From assembly GCF_026213295.1 (NCBI RefSeq), contig NC_079418.1:2417887-2481886 (forward strand): 64,000 nt of DNA, in the 5' to 3' direction. Shown in pieces: positions 1-10,784 of this stretch (within the stretch, counting starts at the first letter, position 1; every line of letters begins with the position of its first letter). Source of the DNA: Gadus chalcogrammus. Taxonomy: Eukaryota > Chordata > Actinopteri > Gadiformes > Gadidae. The notes beneath the pieces are model-generated. The model was not told the origin of the DNA. It searched no databases and saw nothing but the letters and a program-made list of their open reading frames with translations. Position numbers and translations under genes: made by a program.

Positions 1-37
1 GGGTTAAAAAAAATACACATTATTTTGTCAGCCTGTA

Positions 38-116
38 GCTGCTAGCTTAGCTCAATTACCTACTTATAGGTACGTTACGTGCCCAGGCTGCCTATTAGCC
101 TGCATGACGTTGTGCA
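38..116. repeat. 79-bp direct repeat, left copy
   Basis: A 79-base stretch beginning GCTGCTAGC and ending GTTGTGCA recurs at 2252-2330 with a single mismatch that I can see. The two copies bracket the LINE fragment at 117-2251 exactly, so they look like an unusually long target-site duplication. A pre-existing tandem repeat is the alternative. Confidence 0.8.
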
Positions 117-2251
117 ATTCATTAATACACAGGATCAGATGTTATAATCCCTTGTGCCAAAATCCAAGGAAAACACATATTCAGAAGCCCCTATCCAAAC
201 CAACCTTATAAGCACGCTGGCTACTGAGCTACCAACCAAAGGTGAAAAAAAAACACGAGACAACTAGCCCAATTAACAGCAGTAAATACAGCAGTAAGCA
301 GTAAGCAGAATATCATTGGGGTTATCAAGTGGGCACCCTCTTTCACAGATGTTTCGTTTAAGTTAGGCCCACGACACCTCCTGAAGGCTTAACAATGAAA
401 CCAGCGTCCTGGATTCACCCCCCTCAATGCTGCCACCACATTGCCACATTTAATGCATCTAAACACTCTTTCCTGCATCGTACCCCTAGCCCTACCCCTA
501 ACCCTGACCACACAAACACGTTGGCATATTAGCTCACGTTAGCACAGCTGGCTTACCTCAGCTTGCACCCCAGGAAGTATGTTTTCTCCTTACCCACAGC
601 CATTCACTTGCTCGTTCTGCTGCCACGGACATGTTACTAACCGCCTGCCTCAGACTTCGTCCACAAATACCCAGTTCAGTCAGCAAGCTAATAGCAGATC
701 TAGCCACAAACCCCCGTGCACCGATTTCAATAGGCCTTAGTCGCGAACTCCAGCCTCTCTGTGCTGCCTCTTCAGCCATCTCAGCATACTTCGCTTTCTT
801 GAGCTCATTAGCTACTTCAACTCTGTCTTCCCAAGGAACTGTAAGTTCAATAAAATAAACAATCTTCTCTAAGTCTGACCACAATAGCATATCTGGTCTT
901 AGCCGAGTGCTAACAATGTGTGGAGGCACAAGAACCTGCTGAATAAGATCCGCCTTCAATTCCCAGGCTCCTCCATTACTTAGCTGCCCGACTCTGTGCC
1001 TGCCTCTAAATGGTCTAGCCTTTTCCCCCTGATGCACAAAGTTAATTTGCCTACCCTCTTTACTAGCGGCTGATGAATTAGCTTCTCCCCGTTTATCATC
1101 AACAGCCTCTGCCAAACATTTCAATACCTGGTTGTGACGCCACGTATACCGCCCCTGGGAGAGACTTACCTTGCACCCTGATAGGATATGGCGGAGGCTG
1201 CATACACAGGAACATAGTGTGCATGTCTCATCCTCACCATACCACTGATTTAAGTTCTGGGGAGATGGGAGCACATCATAAGTGGCACCTATCATAAATC
1301 TGATCCTGCTAGCCTCCATGCTCCATAGATCTCTCCACTTTATCTTCTTCTTCTCCACTCCCTCCCAATTCACCCACTGCCCTTGTTTTGCCTGTGATAC
1401 TGCCTTAGTACATCTTACAATCTCCTCCTGCCTATGTATTTCCTCCACTAACATTTTTCTCCTTTCCCCTGCAGAAGCCTTACCCCACGAGGGTTTACCT
1501 ACGTCCCTCCCTAAGCCCCCCCGCCCGTGCTGAACATGGCCCATAATATCTCTATGTCTAAGTGCCGATTGAGCTTGCTGGACCGCTTGTTTTGGTTTCC
1601 ATTTCCTCCCTGCGTTAACTGTGGGTGCAACCCTCCTCACCACTGGGTCCTTGGACTGAGTAAGAGTCATCTCCAGTCTAACCTTAGCACATTTAAATTC
1701 TTCTGTCAGATTAGATATGGGCAACTCTACAATGCCCTTCCCATACAAGGCCACGCTGCTTAGGCAGCGTGGGACTCCGAGCCACTTTCTGACAAAAGAG
1801 TTGATCATTTTTTCCATCCTTTCTACCTTTGACAGAGGAACTTCATACACTGTCAATGGCCACATTAGCCGAGGCAATAAACCAAACTGCAGACACCACA
1901 ACTTAAGCTTACCTGGCAGCCCTGACTTGTCTATCTTTGCAATACCTTGTCTAGTTTCCTGTCTCAATTCTTCAACCTGTGCCTTATCACTAAGGCTTGC
2001 ATCATACCACCTTCCCAGACTCTTCACTGGCTTCTCCAGAACTGTAGGCATCACCTCTTCATTTATAGCAAACTTCTTATCAACTACCTTTCCTTTAACA
2101 ATTGAGAGACTCCTAGACTTACTTGGCTTCACCTTCATTCTAGCCCATTGCAGATTGCTATTTAGCTTATCCAGCAACCTGCGGTTGCACGGAGCGGTTG
2201 ACGTCATGGTTGTCATGTCATCCATAAAAGCCCTAATTGGGGGGAGACGTG
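117..2251 (-). mobile_element. 5'-truncated LINE with restriction-like endonuclease
   Basis: The element runs on the minus strand. Its 3' end lies at about 117 with no poly(A) tail, and its 5' end is truncated at 2251. It keeps only the reverse-transcriptase catalytic box onward, then a CCHC knuckle and a PD-(D/E)XK-type nuclease. It lies exactly between 79-bp direct repeats. The 3' UTR (117-557) contains short telomere-like CCCTA/CCCTAA runs near 485-510. The domain order RT, CCHC, REL is that of the early-branching LINE group (R2/NeSL/Hero-like); I cannot assign the clade. Confidence 0.8.
558..2251 (-). pseudogene. RT C-terminal part plus REL endonuclease, LINE remnant
   Basis: One open frame continues from the truncation point to a stop at 558, about 560 residues. 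It opens just before an F-M-D-D box, the [F/Y]xDD catalytic motif of reverse transcriptase. The RT thumb follows, then a zinc knuckle of spacing C-x2-C-x7-H-x4-C at roughly residue 340. Further on, RPDMLLW and, about 20 residues later, ELTVPWE match the PD-(D/E)XK restriction-like endonuclease pattern, with lysines in the following KKAKYAEM helix. The frame is intact over this length, but fingers and palm upstream of FMDD are missing, so it cannot act alone. The family normally nicks target DNA with the REL domain and primes reverse transcription there. Confidence 0.8.
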
Positions 2252-2330
2252 GCTGCTAGCTTAGCTCAATTACCTAGTTATAGGTACGTTACGTGCCCAG
2301 GCTGCCTATTAGCCTGCATGACGTTGTGCA
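2252..2330. repeat. 79-bp direct repeat, right copy
   Basis: Partner of 38-116, differing at one base (TACCTAG versus TACCTAC). It abuts the truncated 5' end of the LINE. The following 200 bases up to 2533 hold no gene that I can see; they include TGGGTTTCCATCC, which may be the outer edge of the next element. Confidence 0.8.
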
Positions 2331-2533
2331 TGTAGCTACTAGTTAACAGGACTATTTGTGTTCAACGATCTAACGTTAGTTTATGTTATATTTGTGATGT
2401 GCTGTATTATTTTATCAGCCTGTAGCCAGCTTAGTTAGCGTTAGTCACTTTCTCGTCTTAGGTGTCGCGCTAGCTGAGCTGTCTGGGTTTCCATCCACAT
2501 GTTTTTAAGTGCGTTTTCAATGTTAATAATGGC

Positions 2534-3073
2534 GGCAGACGAAAACATCAGATCTGTGTGGAGCGACGAGGAGACCCTAACCTTCCTCAAATTAATACAT
2601 GAAACAAACATCAATGTCATATTTTTATCGTGTTTTCTACATTGTTTTTCAACGTATTGAGGTTTGATTGGCGCTGCGCCACCTACTGCTTATCTCGATG
2701 AACAAACTTTTGGGCCACCAACCGAAATTACCCTTTGGGAATATGGCTTTATGGTTACTTAGCATGGGAATGGCAAGTATGGGAATGTTTAGTGACATGG
2801 TATTATCTGTGTTACTGCCTGGTGGTGAAAATGGCTAATAGCCTAGCTAATAATACTTTCCCTGTTTCCCAGAATGGAAAACCAACCTGGCAGATCACAG
2901 GCCCAGGTAGGATATTGGCTAATTTCTTCAAATTTATATTTGTTCATGGTGTTGTCATTTTGGGAAATAAGAGATCAAATATAACTTGTTTTCCAGTATT
3001 ATCCTGTAGTATTGTACAGCTTGTGCTTTACCGGAATCAATTGTTAAAAACATTTATGCTATGCTCTGTATGA
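2534..3073 (+). repeat. Left long inverted repeat with leader exon
   Basis: Matches the reverse complement of 15934-16438 throughout, with small indels near 2740-2800. Homology resumes after the LINE insertion at 5041 and stops near 5063, just before the integrase exon 2. It contains a short reading frame starting at 2529 resembling the start of a Myb/SANT-like domain (WSDEETLTFLKLIHE), which ends at a stop after 43 codons. It also contains the 34-nt leader exon 2873-2906, flanked by a pyrimidine-rich AG acceptor and a GTAGG donor. Confidence 0.85.
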
Positions 3074-5033
3074 ATGAATGATCTTTATTGTCAAAGTACA
3101 GGTACAGGTACAGGTAAATCGAAATTTGGGAGAGCTCCTGTGGTAGAAATTAGTGAGTATATTCTATGGTAAACCATGATTATTAATAGGTTTTATATTT
3201 TAAATAGTGGAAAGCATTGTGTTTGCAGAATCTGGATTCAGAACAGATGGTGCACAGGAATGTATAGGGAACTGGGGGGAAGCTAAGTTGGTCTCAAGCC
3301 TTTTCAGCCTTGGGTCAAGCTAAAGTTGACCTCAGCCTTTTCAGCTTTGGGTCATCTTGGCTAATGAGGTTGATCCATGCAGACCACAGAACTGGGCAGT
3401 TGATAACATGCTGTGACGAAGATTGACGGGCAGAAACCCTGTTGTGACTCCATTGTAAACAAAGAAATTCCTATACGTGTATAAGTGAGGCTGCAGCCCA
3501 ATGTGGGGCCAGTGACTTTGCAAACCCACTCAGGCTGTTGTCGTTGTTGTTTTGCTGCACGATAAAGTCTTTTGTCAATTCTTGCTCCGGACCCCTCGTT
3601 TTCATTTTACTCTCTCTCTTGAATTAGTCTAAGTGTTTTATATCTTGGTTAATCTCCGACACTCCCCCCTGGTGAAAAAGAGGACAAGGAACATACATAA
3701 ACAATATATACAGTATGATAAATAAAAAATAAATAAAACACTTGATAAATATCTAACTAAAACTAACACATCTAATATAAATCTAACTAGAAAAAAAATA
3801 AATAAATATTTAATATAATAATATAAATGAATAGATAAATAAATAGATTGTTCGAAGGGAATTGCACAGTTCCCCAGTAGCTGCCACATGTTATGTGTGT
3901 GTGCTAGTACAAGGTCAGGTGTTGGCAACGTTCAACGCCTGTATGGCCCTGGGGTAGAAACTAGATACAAGTCTGTTTGTCCGTGCAGCCATAGTCCTGA
4001 ACCGCTTCCCTGAGCCCAGCAGCACAAAGTGTTCGTTACCCGGGTGGGTTGGATCCTTGGAGATCTTGGTAGCCTTCTTGAGGCAGCGGGTGTTGTACAG
4101 TTCCTCCAGAGAGGGGAGAGGGCAGCCGATGATCTTCTGGGCCGAGTTAACGACCCGCTGTAGTGCCTTCCTCTCTGCAGCTGTGCAACTGGAGAACCAC
4201 ACGCAGATACAGTAGGTGATGATGCTCTCAACTGAACAGCGGTAGAAGGTCACAAGCAACTCCTCCCTAAGGTGGTAGTTCCTGAGGACTCTCAGGAAAT
4301 AGAGTCGCTGTTGTGCCTTCTTAATGATGGCTGTGGTGTTGGTCCTCCAGGACAGGTCCTCCTGGATGTGCACCCCCAGGAAGCAGAAGGCTGCGACCCT
4401 CTCCACGCAGCCACCGTCGATGAGCAGGGGCTGGATCGCAGTCTTCTTCCTCCTGAAGTCGATGATGACCTCCCGGGTTTTGAGCTGGTTCAGCAGCAGG
4501 TTATTAGCCTTGCACTGCTTGCTCAGCTGCTCCACCTCGTCCCGGAATGCAGTCTCATCTCCCCCCAAGATGCGGCCCACCACGGTGGTGTCGTCTGCAT
4601 ACTTTATGATGTCATTGCTGGGGTGAACGGGGATAAAGTCGTGAGTATAGAGGGAGTAGAGCAGGGGGCTCCACACGCAGCCCTGAGGGGACCCAGTGCT
4701 GACTCTGAGTGGAGGTGTTGGAGCCTACCCGCACCCTCTGGGGGCGGTCAGACAGGAAGTCCTTAATCCAGGTGCAGGTGTTGAGTGGTAGCCCCAGGTT
4801 TGTCAGTTTAAACACCAGCCTGTCCGGAAGTATGGTGTTGAACGCCGAGCTGAAGTCCACAAAGAGCATTCTGATGTAGCTACGCCTCTCCTCCAGGTGG
4901 GACAGGGTGGAGTGGAGAGCCGTCGCAATGGCGTCTCCTGTGGACCTGTTGGCTCGGTAGGCAAACTGGTGTGGGTCTAGTCTGGGCGGCATGGATGAGA
5001 TGATGTGACTATGGACTAGCTTCTCAAAGCACT
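3074..5033 (-). mobile_element. CR1/L2/Rex1-group LINE, 5'-truncated
   Basis: Minus-strand LINE fragment with a 7-bp target duplication TGTATGA at 3067-3073 and 5034-5040. The 3' end (left side) reads TTTGACAATAAAGATCATTCAT, a common fish LINE tail. Protein remnants at 4992-4612 and 4676-3915 are in different frames, with a break near 4690. They contain the RT motifs DFSSAFNTI and KYADDTTVV and the thumb region. The ends show that it landed in intron 1 of the integrase gene, because the flanking sequence rejoins to match the other inverted repeat. A solo LTR lies in its 3' part. Confidence 0.85.
3139..3661 (+). repeat. Solo LTR, TSD CTCC
   Basis: 523 bp starting TGTGGTAGAA and ending CTCCGACA, flanked by CTCC at 3135-3138 and 3662-3665. 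The same LTR family occurs at 62709-63131. TG...CA ends and 4-bp target duplications fit a retrovirus-like or gypsy LTR. No internal genes accompany it, so it is a recombined solo LTR. It sits inside the LINE at 3074-5033 and is therefore younger than that LINE. Confidence 0.85.
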
Positions 5034-7355
5034 TGTATGATCACATTAAAATGTTATGCACCTTAATATAAGCAACCCATTGACTTGAATACCTGCACTT
5101 TGTTTGCTCTCAGTAGTTGCAGTTTCTTCGAGCTGGGGCAGCCTATATTGACGTTCCTGAGTGTGTGGTAGACAGTCTACAACAGCTGTCTGAAGTTATC
5201 AGCGCTTATCTCTCACAGAGTATTGTCCCTCCACTATTGGATGATGTAGCTGTGGTTGAATGGAGTGGGAGTGTGGGGCGACCCCGGCTAAACATAGAAA
5301 GTCAGACCCTCCTGAATCTACTCAGCACTGGGTTGCCACTGACTTCTTTGAGTGACCTCCATGGGATTTCAAGGTCAACTCTGTATAGACGGATGCAAGA
5401 GCATAACCTCTCTGTCAGAAAATGCTATTCTGACATATCAGATGATGTGCTAGATCTGAAAGTTAGGTCTATAAAGGCAAGAATGCCCCATGCTGGCTAC
5501 AGGCTAGTGAAAGGATCGCTACAAGCAATGGGGCATCGGATTTCATGGAGAAGAGTAAAAGATGTAATTGCAGCGTGTGGATGGTGCAGGAATAATTGCC
5601 AGGATGGTCCAGCTGTCATGCATTGCAAGACGGACGTACTCTGTTCCCGCTCCCTTGTCTCTTGTCCACATCGACACAAACCACAAGTTGATAAGGTGTT
5701 ATTTCTCCTACTGAACTATTTCTAATCATTGGTGATTTTATGTCACCCAATCGTAATATCAGTGCTGTATAAAAATTACCTCTTTGTTAGGTACAACATA
5801 GTCATTTTTGGAGCAATGGATGGCTTTTCAAGGACGGTAATGTTTTTTTTCTTTCTTTTTTCAATCCGTCATTCACTATTTATCTTGAGAACTACTACAC
5901 AAGTGTCCCGCTTCGTTACAGATCTTTTACCTGGACACTGCTGGGAATAACAAAGCAGAGACGGCTTTTGGATTCTTCATGGATGGAGTTCGGAAAAATG
6001 GATGGCCATCAAGGCAAGCGCATTAAATTAGTGTTCAGATGAAAGATGACGATAAAATGTCAACACACATAATTTTAGAAATAAAATGCAATGAGTTATT
6101 TAAAAACAAACAAAATACCAATCCATGTTCCCAACAGCTGGGGTCACTGGTAGTGAATGTTTGATCACTTCTCTGCTTCAATTCAATGACATTTTGGGGC
6201 TTACCTGCACTCATTTACAGTTAATTCAGTGGCATAGAAGAGACCTGTTGTAATATTAAAGAAATAAGGGGAAATTATGCTTGTTTCTAACGCAGTAAAA
6301 TATATTATTTTGTACCTTGTCTTTCTCTTTCTGAGTTCGAGCCGATCAAGGGGTTGAAAATGTAGACATCGCTAGATGCATGTTAACTGTGCGAGGAACA
6401 GCCCATGGCAGCTTTATTGCTGGAAAAAGCGTCCATAACCAGAGTAAAATAAACCAACCCCTCGGGTAAAAAGTACGAATGTTAATATTAAATCCCATCA
6501 GTTTCAAAATCGAATATGCCATGAAGTCATTTTGCAGTTCTAAATTGATTGTTGATTGTAATGACTGTTTTCAGGTGTTGCTGCTTTTTAATAGTGGACA
6601 TTTTCAGGTTTTAATTCAGTGTAGTGAAAGCCTTACACGGTCTTGTCTCATCTGTATCCCCTCGCTCGTTTTTAGAGTGGAACGCCCATGGAGAGATGTG
6701 TGGAGTGTAACGTGTCAGTACTACGACGTGCTCCACAGTTTGGAGGAAGAGGGCTTTATTGACCTGTCCATTGCTGTCCACCTCTTCTGTGTGGGGTATG
6801 TCTTCATACCACGACTACGATTAGATTTGCAGCATTTTACGGAGAGCTGGAATCGTCACCCCTTGCGCACAGAGGGAAATCTGACACTGAATCAGCTATG
6901 GATGATCGGGATGCTGCAAGCACCTGTGTCAGAGCCAGACCTGGTAGAGGTATGTTTAAGGTCATATGAGACTAACCTGCAAAAAGGGTCGGATGGGGGA
7001 AGCAAAACTTAAATTAAAACACGGCATCCTAATGTAAACAGGGCATGAAGACTATTTGTGATCTCTGATCTGATATATGGGTGTAGAAGATGATCATTCT
7101 ACTTTCCAGTAATCTGATGTCTGATGTATTGATGGCTTTTATTGTTCATTCCAGATCCAGCAAGCTGAGGAGCAACCCTCTCAGGAACAGCAAAGTGACA
7201 ACACTGAGCATGGAGTTATTGTACCAGACATCCAATGCCCCCTGTCAGCTGAAAGACTTGCTGCACTACAGCACCAAGTGAACCCCACCACCGAGTCCTC
7301 ATCCTTTGGTCGGGACATCTACTTGCATGCTCTTAGAACAGCTTTTGGACTCTAA

Positions 7356-7918
7356 CATTCTGATATGCATGAATGCATATTTCCAACCCGCCATAATTAC
7401 CTCAGATTCTAACAAAGTTTTTCACTTTCTCAACCAGCATTTATGTGAATTATACACAAATAAAGCCCAATTCGAGCACAAGTGTTTTGGTTTATCTAAA
7501 TTTGACTTGCCTGTAATTAAAAACAGCATTATAAGGCAAAATTAAGAGATTTAGAAATTCACATATGTATTCATACAACTCAAATAGTTTAGTGCAATGT
7601 TTTTTTTTTTATTCAATCAGAACAGAACATTTGTCAAAATGTGTGCCATATTGTTTTGAACCACATTAATATACACTTCGCAATGACAATTGGACATAAC
7701 ATTGACATTATTTCAAACGCTAAGACATTATGTTTGGATTCTTAATGTCTGTTACAAACGCTTACTTAGAACAGGATTGAACCCAAACACGAGGTGATGT
7801 CATTGCAATGGGGAGTGGCAAGAACTGAACTAACAAGAGAATTAGATATGGATGGGAAAAGACTAGATGAACAAACTAAGTAGAACAGAGTAGACTAGAA
7901 CAGAGTAGAGTTTACAAG
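7356..7918. terminator. Convergent 3' ends with opposed poly(A) signals
   Basis: The integrase gene stops at 7355 and has AATAAA at 7459-7464 on the plus strand. The HECT gene stops at 7919 and has AATAAA on the minus strand (TTTATT at 7608-7613). The two signals are about 150 bp apart. No other gene is visible in this stretch. Confidence 0.6.
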
Positions 7919-8359
7919 CTACAGTCTGTCAAAGCTTGCACCATATTTAATGGCAGTTTGCAGGTTGGTTTTAAAGGAATCGTAATCTATCAGATGAGCT
8001 GTTGGAAGTGTAACTGTGTTGGTGCAAGCACTAACAATAGGATAACATACAGTGTGACCTGGCATGTGCTCTAGACAGTTGTGGTCAAATACTATCGCTG
8101 TCTTGAATTTCTGTCTCTCTGAGACAAGCAAATGCCTGAATGCTTGCCCAGTCATCCATTGCATCACCATGGGCACAGAGGGTGTCTCTCCTTCAACCTC
8201 ATTTTCTGGTTGTGTGTCTTTGAAAGAAAAGGGGATGTTAGAATCAATGTCTTCTTCTGAAGTGACAAACTTTCAAAGCTTTTAAATATACCAACAAGGT
8301 AAGTGCAGAGCAATATTTTGTAATATATAAAACTCTCACGACAAAAATCACCAACAAAA

Positions 8360-8616
8360 TCCTACACTGATGAGCACGTCATATCTATGGAACCAGTTCT
8401 TTTTTGCTGACAGTTCGATATCCACATCATGAAAATGTGTTGCGCTACTGCCGAGATACACTTTCTTTCAATGGTCACTTGAAAAAGTCGCAAAACTCCC
8501 TGTACCAGTGTACTTAGTAGCCAAGAAGACTTTTTGAAATCTGGATATCATATACGTAACTTTCAGGCATAAAATCCAGATTTCATACATCTATGACGTA
8601 CATATCAGTGTAGGAT
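8360..8616. repeat. Small MITE-like inverted-repeat element
   Basis: About 257 bp with ends ATCCTACACTGAT and ATCAGTGTAGGAT in inverted orientation, and further matching arm sequence (ACGTCATA/TATGACGT). It lies in the last intron of the minus-strand HECT gene. A clear TSD was not found. Confidence 0.5.
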
Positions 8617-9030
8617 CTCCTAAGCTATATCAAACTTTCTTAGGGGATCAGAACTTTTATGGAAGGTTTTACATACCCTCAATTTCAATGAGGAAATCTT
8701 GGAAGTATTCCAAGATTTTATGACTCCTTCACGTGTTTAGTCAAACCATGTGGGCTCATTTCTGGGGCCAGGTGTGAAAGAACATAATGCGAGTCCACCT
8801 GAGAACAAAAGAGAATTACAGCTCAACAGATCAAGACGGATCCAACATCACTCATACACAGGTACTGACAGTAACGATTTTACTGAGGGTGCAGGGGGTG
8901 CATTTGTACCCCCTTCTGTTGGGATGTAAATATTACTATTTTCAAATAAATGACAACAATTTAAATAAAACTTTTTTTACCTGTTTTAAACCCCTTAAAT
9001 CGCCACTGGGTATTGATGATATGGAAATAC

Positions 9031-9502
9031 TAGAGCTGTCAAGCGATTAAAATATTTAATCGTGATTAATCGCATTAATGTCATAGTTAACTCACGATTA
9101 ATCGCGTTTAATCGCAAATTATTTTTCTATGCTAAATATCCCTTGATTTTTTTGTCCCATAATTCTTCTCATTTTAATTATCTTATCAACATGGTGAAGT
9201 GCATCGGCTTGCCTTGTGCAAATGATTTTTTATTGATAACAACATTGGCATATACTGATCAAAACAGGACGATACAAAAAAAGAGCCTATAGTGCAATTA
9301 AACGGATGTTTTGAACAAATGTCATTTGAACATAGCAGTCAGGCTACTGCTTCTATGTTTTGAGCCAAAGAAAAAAAAAAAAAAAAATTATTTGTATTTT
9401 TTTTAAATAAAGCAATTGCGTTAATCGGGCGATAATTATTTCAACGCCGTTAAAATTGGTTTGCGTTAACGCCGTTAATAACACGTTTAACTGACAGCTC
9501 TA
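9031..9502. mobile_element. hAT-type MITE, TSD GGAAATAC
   Basis: 472 bp with terminal inverted repeats TAGAGCTGTCA / TGACAGCTCTA and an 8-bp duplication GGAAATAC on both sides (9023-9030, 9503-9510). The interior is rich in GATTAATCGCG-type repeats and contains an A-run. There is no coding capacity. It lies in an intron of the HECT pseudogene. Confidence 0.92.
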
Positions 9503-9538
9503 GGAAATACCATTTAGCACTTGAGGAAAGGTTATGCC

Positions 9539-10784
9539 CAGGGTGCGATTTGCCGGTGGGGATGGTGGGAATTACACGTCCTACCCTCTGCTGAATTATT
9601 TTTTATCCTCGGTGGGGATAAAAATTATCCCCCCCACCCAAAGTATTTTCACCATTACATCGTAATAATTAACAACCAAAATACACAGCTGTCCGTGCCA
9701 ACACGCTGACGCAACAGCTGTCCGTGCCAACACTGAGGTGGGCGTGGCACTGAGCGCACTGAGATCAATGAGGAAAGCCGACGGTGTGAACACAAAATGC
9801 ATGAGGGAGGAATTTGAAAAATCTTCCACATTCAAGGGGGTCAGTGTGTCTCAGCCAGGTGATGGGGGGCTGCGCAAGGCAGAGGTGTTTCGCGAGCGAT
9901 TTTTTGTCTCTCTGGCTGACAACATTGAGCGCAGGCTGGATGACAACGGGATCATCTCTGCCGCAGCCGCTCTAAATCCATCAAACTAGCCATCTGATGA
10001 AGACGAGCGCATCCTCTACGGCGATGAAAAACTTCTCGCCATACACAAAACTCTTGCTGTAGGGGCCGCAACCAGTCCCATACTCCTGAAGGAGTTCCAA
10101 GAGTTTAAATGTCACGGTGTCACAGGAGAGAGCATGCGCAAAGTTCTCACCGCTGTCTCCACGCTCCCAGTGTCCACAGCCGAGTGTGAAAGAGGTTAAA
10201 GCGCCATGAACCACATTCTTACAGATGGCAGAAACAGAATGAATGTGTCCACACTGCACAATCTGCTTTTCATCTCTGTAAATGCACCAGATGTTGCCTC
10301 CTTCCCGGCCCGCAGATTTGCAGAGATGTGGTTGAAGCAGGGTCACCACGCTGCTATCGATCCGCCAACAGGAAAGCAAAAAAAAGAGGCTGAAGTGCGT
10401 CATCAGAGCGGACTGTTTTCGTAGTCTGACCTATAGTCTACCCGATTAACCCATAAAAAAAAAAAAAAACGTCTTGACAGCACATTGTGGTATTTCATAT
10501 TTTCTGTTGAACTGATATCGGGGAAAAAAATTTTTTTTTTTTATTTGGCACATTTAAAAACAATATTAGCTATGAGAAAATATTTCTGCAAATGCAGTGG
10601 TTAAGTTCGCGTTCAAAATAGGCCTACCGCCTACGTTATGAAGCGTAAGTGTAAGGTTTAGATACACAAGGTCACAAGATCAACTGTTTTCATAAGTTTT
10701 CACACTGTTGTGTGGTTATTTTTCCTGAATAAAATGTTTCTCAAAATTATCCCCCCCTCTGGTTTTTTCACAAATCGCACCCTG
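9539..10784 (+). mobile_element. hAT element, internally deleted, TSD GTTATGCC
   Basis: 1,246 bp with inverted ends CAGGGTGCGATTTG / CAAATCGCACCCTG and an 8-bp duplication GTTATGCC (9531-9538, 10785-10792). Plus-strand remnants of a hAT transposase run from about 9738 to 10424. They include the C-terminal dimerisation region (TAECERG-stop-SAMNHIL, then NRMNVSTLHNLLFIS). The phenylalanine normally following ERG is replaced by a TAA stop at 10197. The N-terminal zinc finger and most of the catalytic core are missing, so it is non-autonomous. Confidence 0.88.

Larger units (their letters stand above)
2873..7355 (+). pseudogene. IS3-like DDE integrase/transposase gene, decayed
   Basis: Seven exons read by eye: 2873-2906 (encodes MENQPGRSQAQ), 5123-5695, 5791-5836, 5922-6013, 6336-6441, 6676-6949 and 7155-7355 (stop TAA). 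Exon 2 holds a helix-turn-helix (LSDLHGISRSTLYRRM) and an IS3-OrfB-like region (HAGYRLVKGSLQAMGHRIS). The retroviral-integrase fold follows: first Asp in VHIDTNHK (end of exon 2), second in RADQG (exon 5), and the Glu of the E-R-x-W-R-D motif at the start of exon 6. It would cut and join element ends. Defects: a frameshift near 5575, a GC donor after 6013, and a G missing from the donor after 6441. A LINE is inserted in intron 1. It resembles the fish proteins annotated only as integrase core domain-containing. AATAAA lies at 7459. Confidence 0.78.

Noticed and set aside
485..512. Interstitial telomere array
   Set aside because: Only three to four imperfect units are present; too short to call a telomeric repeat. 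Kept only as a low-interest motif.
631..2259. Several plus-strand frames of 75-180 residues
   Set aside because: They lie opposite the RT/REL frame and show no domain, so they are shadows.
4272..4766. 164-residue plus-strand frame
   Set aside because: Reverse-strand shadow of the LINE reverse transcriptase.
9081..9120. AT-rich GATTAATCGCG repeats as an origin or operator cluster
   Set aside because: They are internal repeats of a hAT MITE with defined ends and target duplication.
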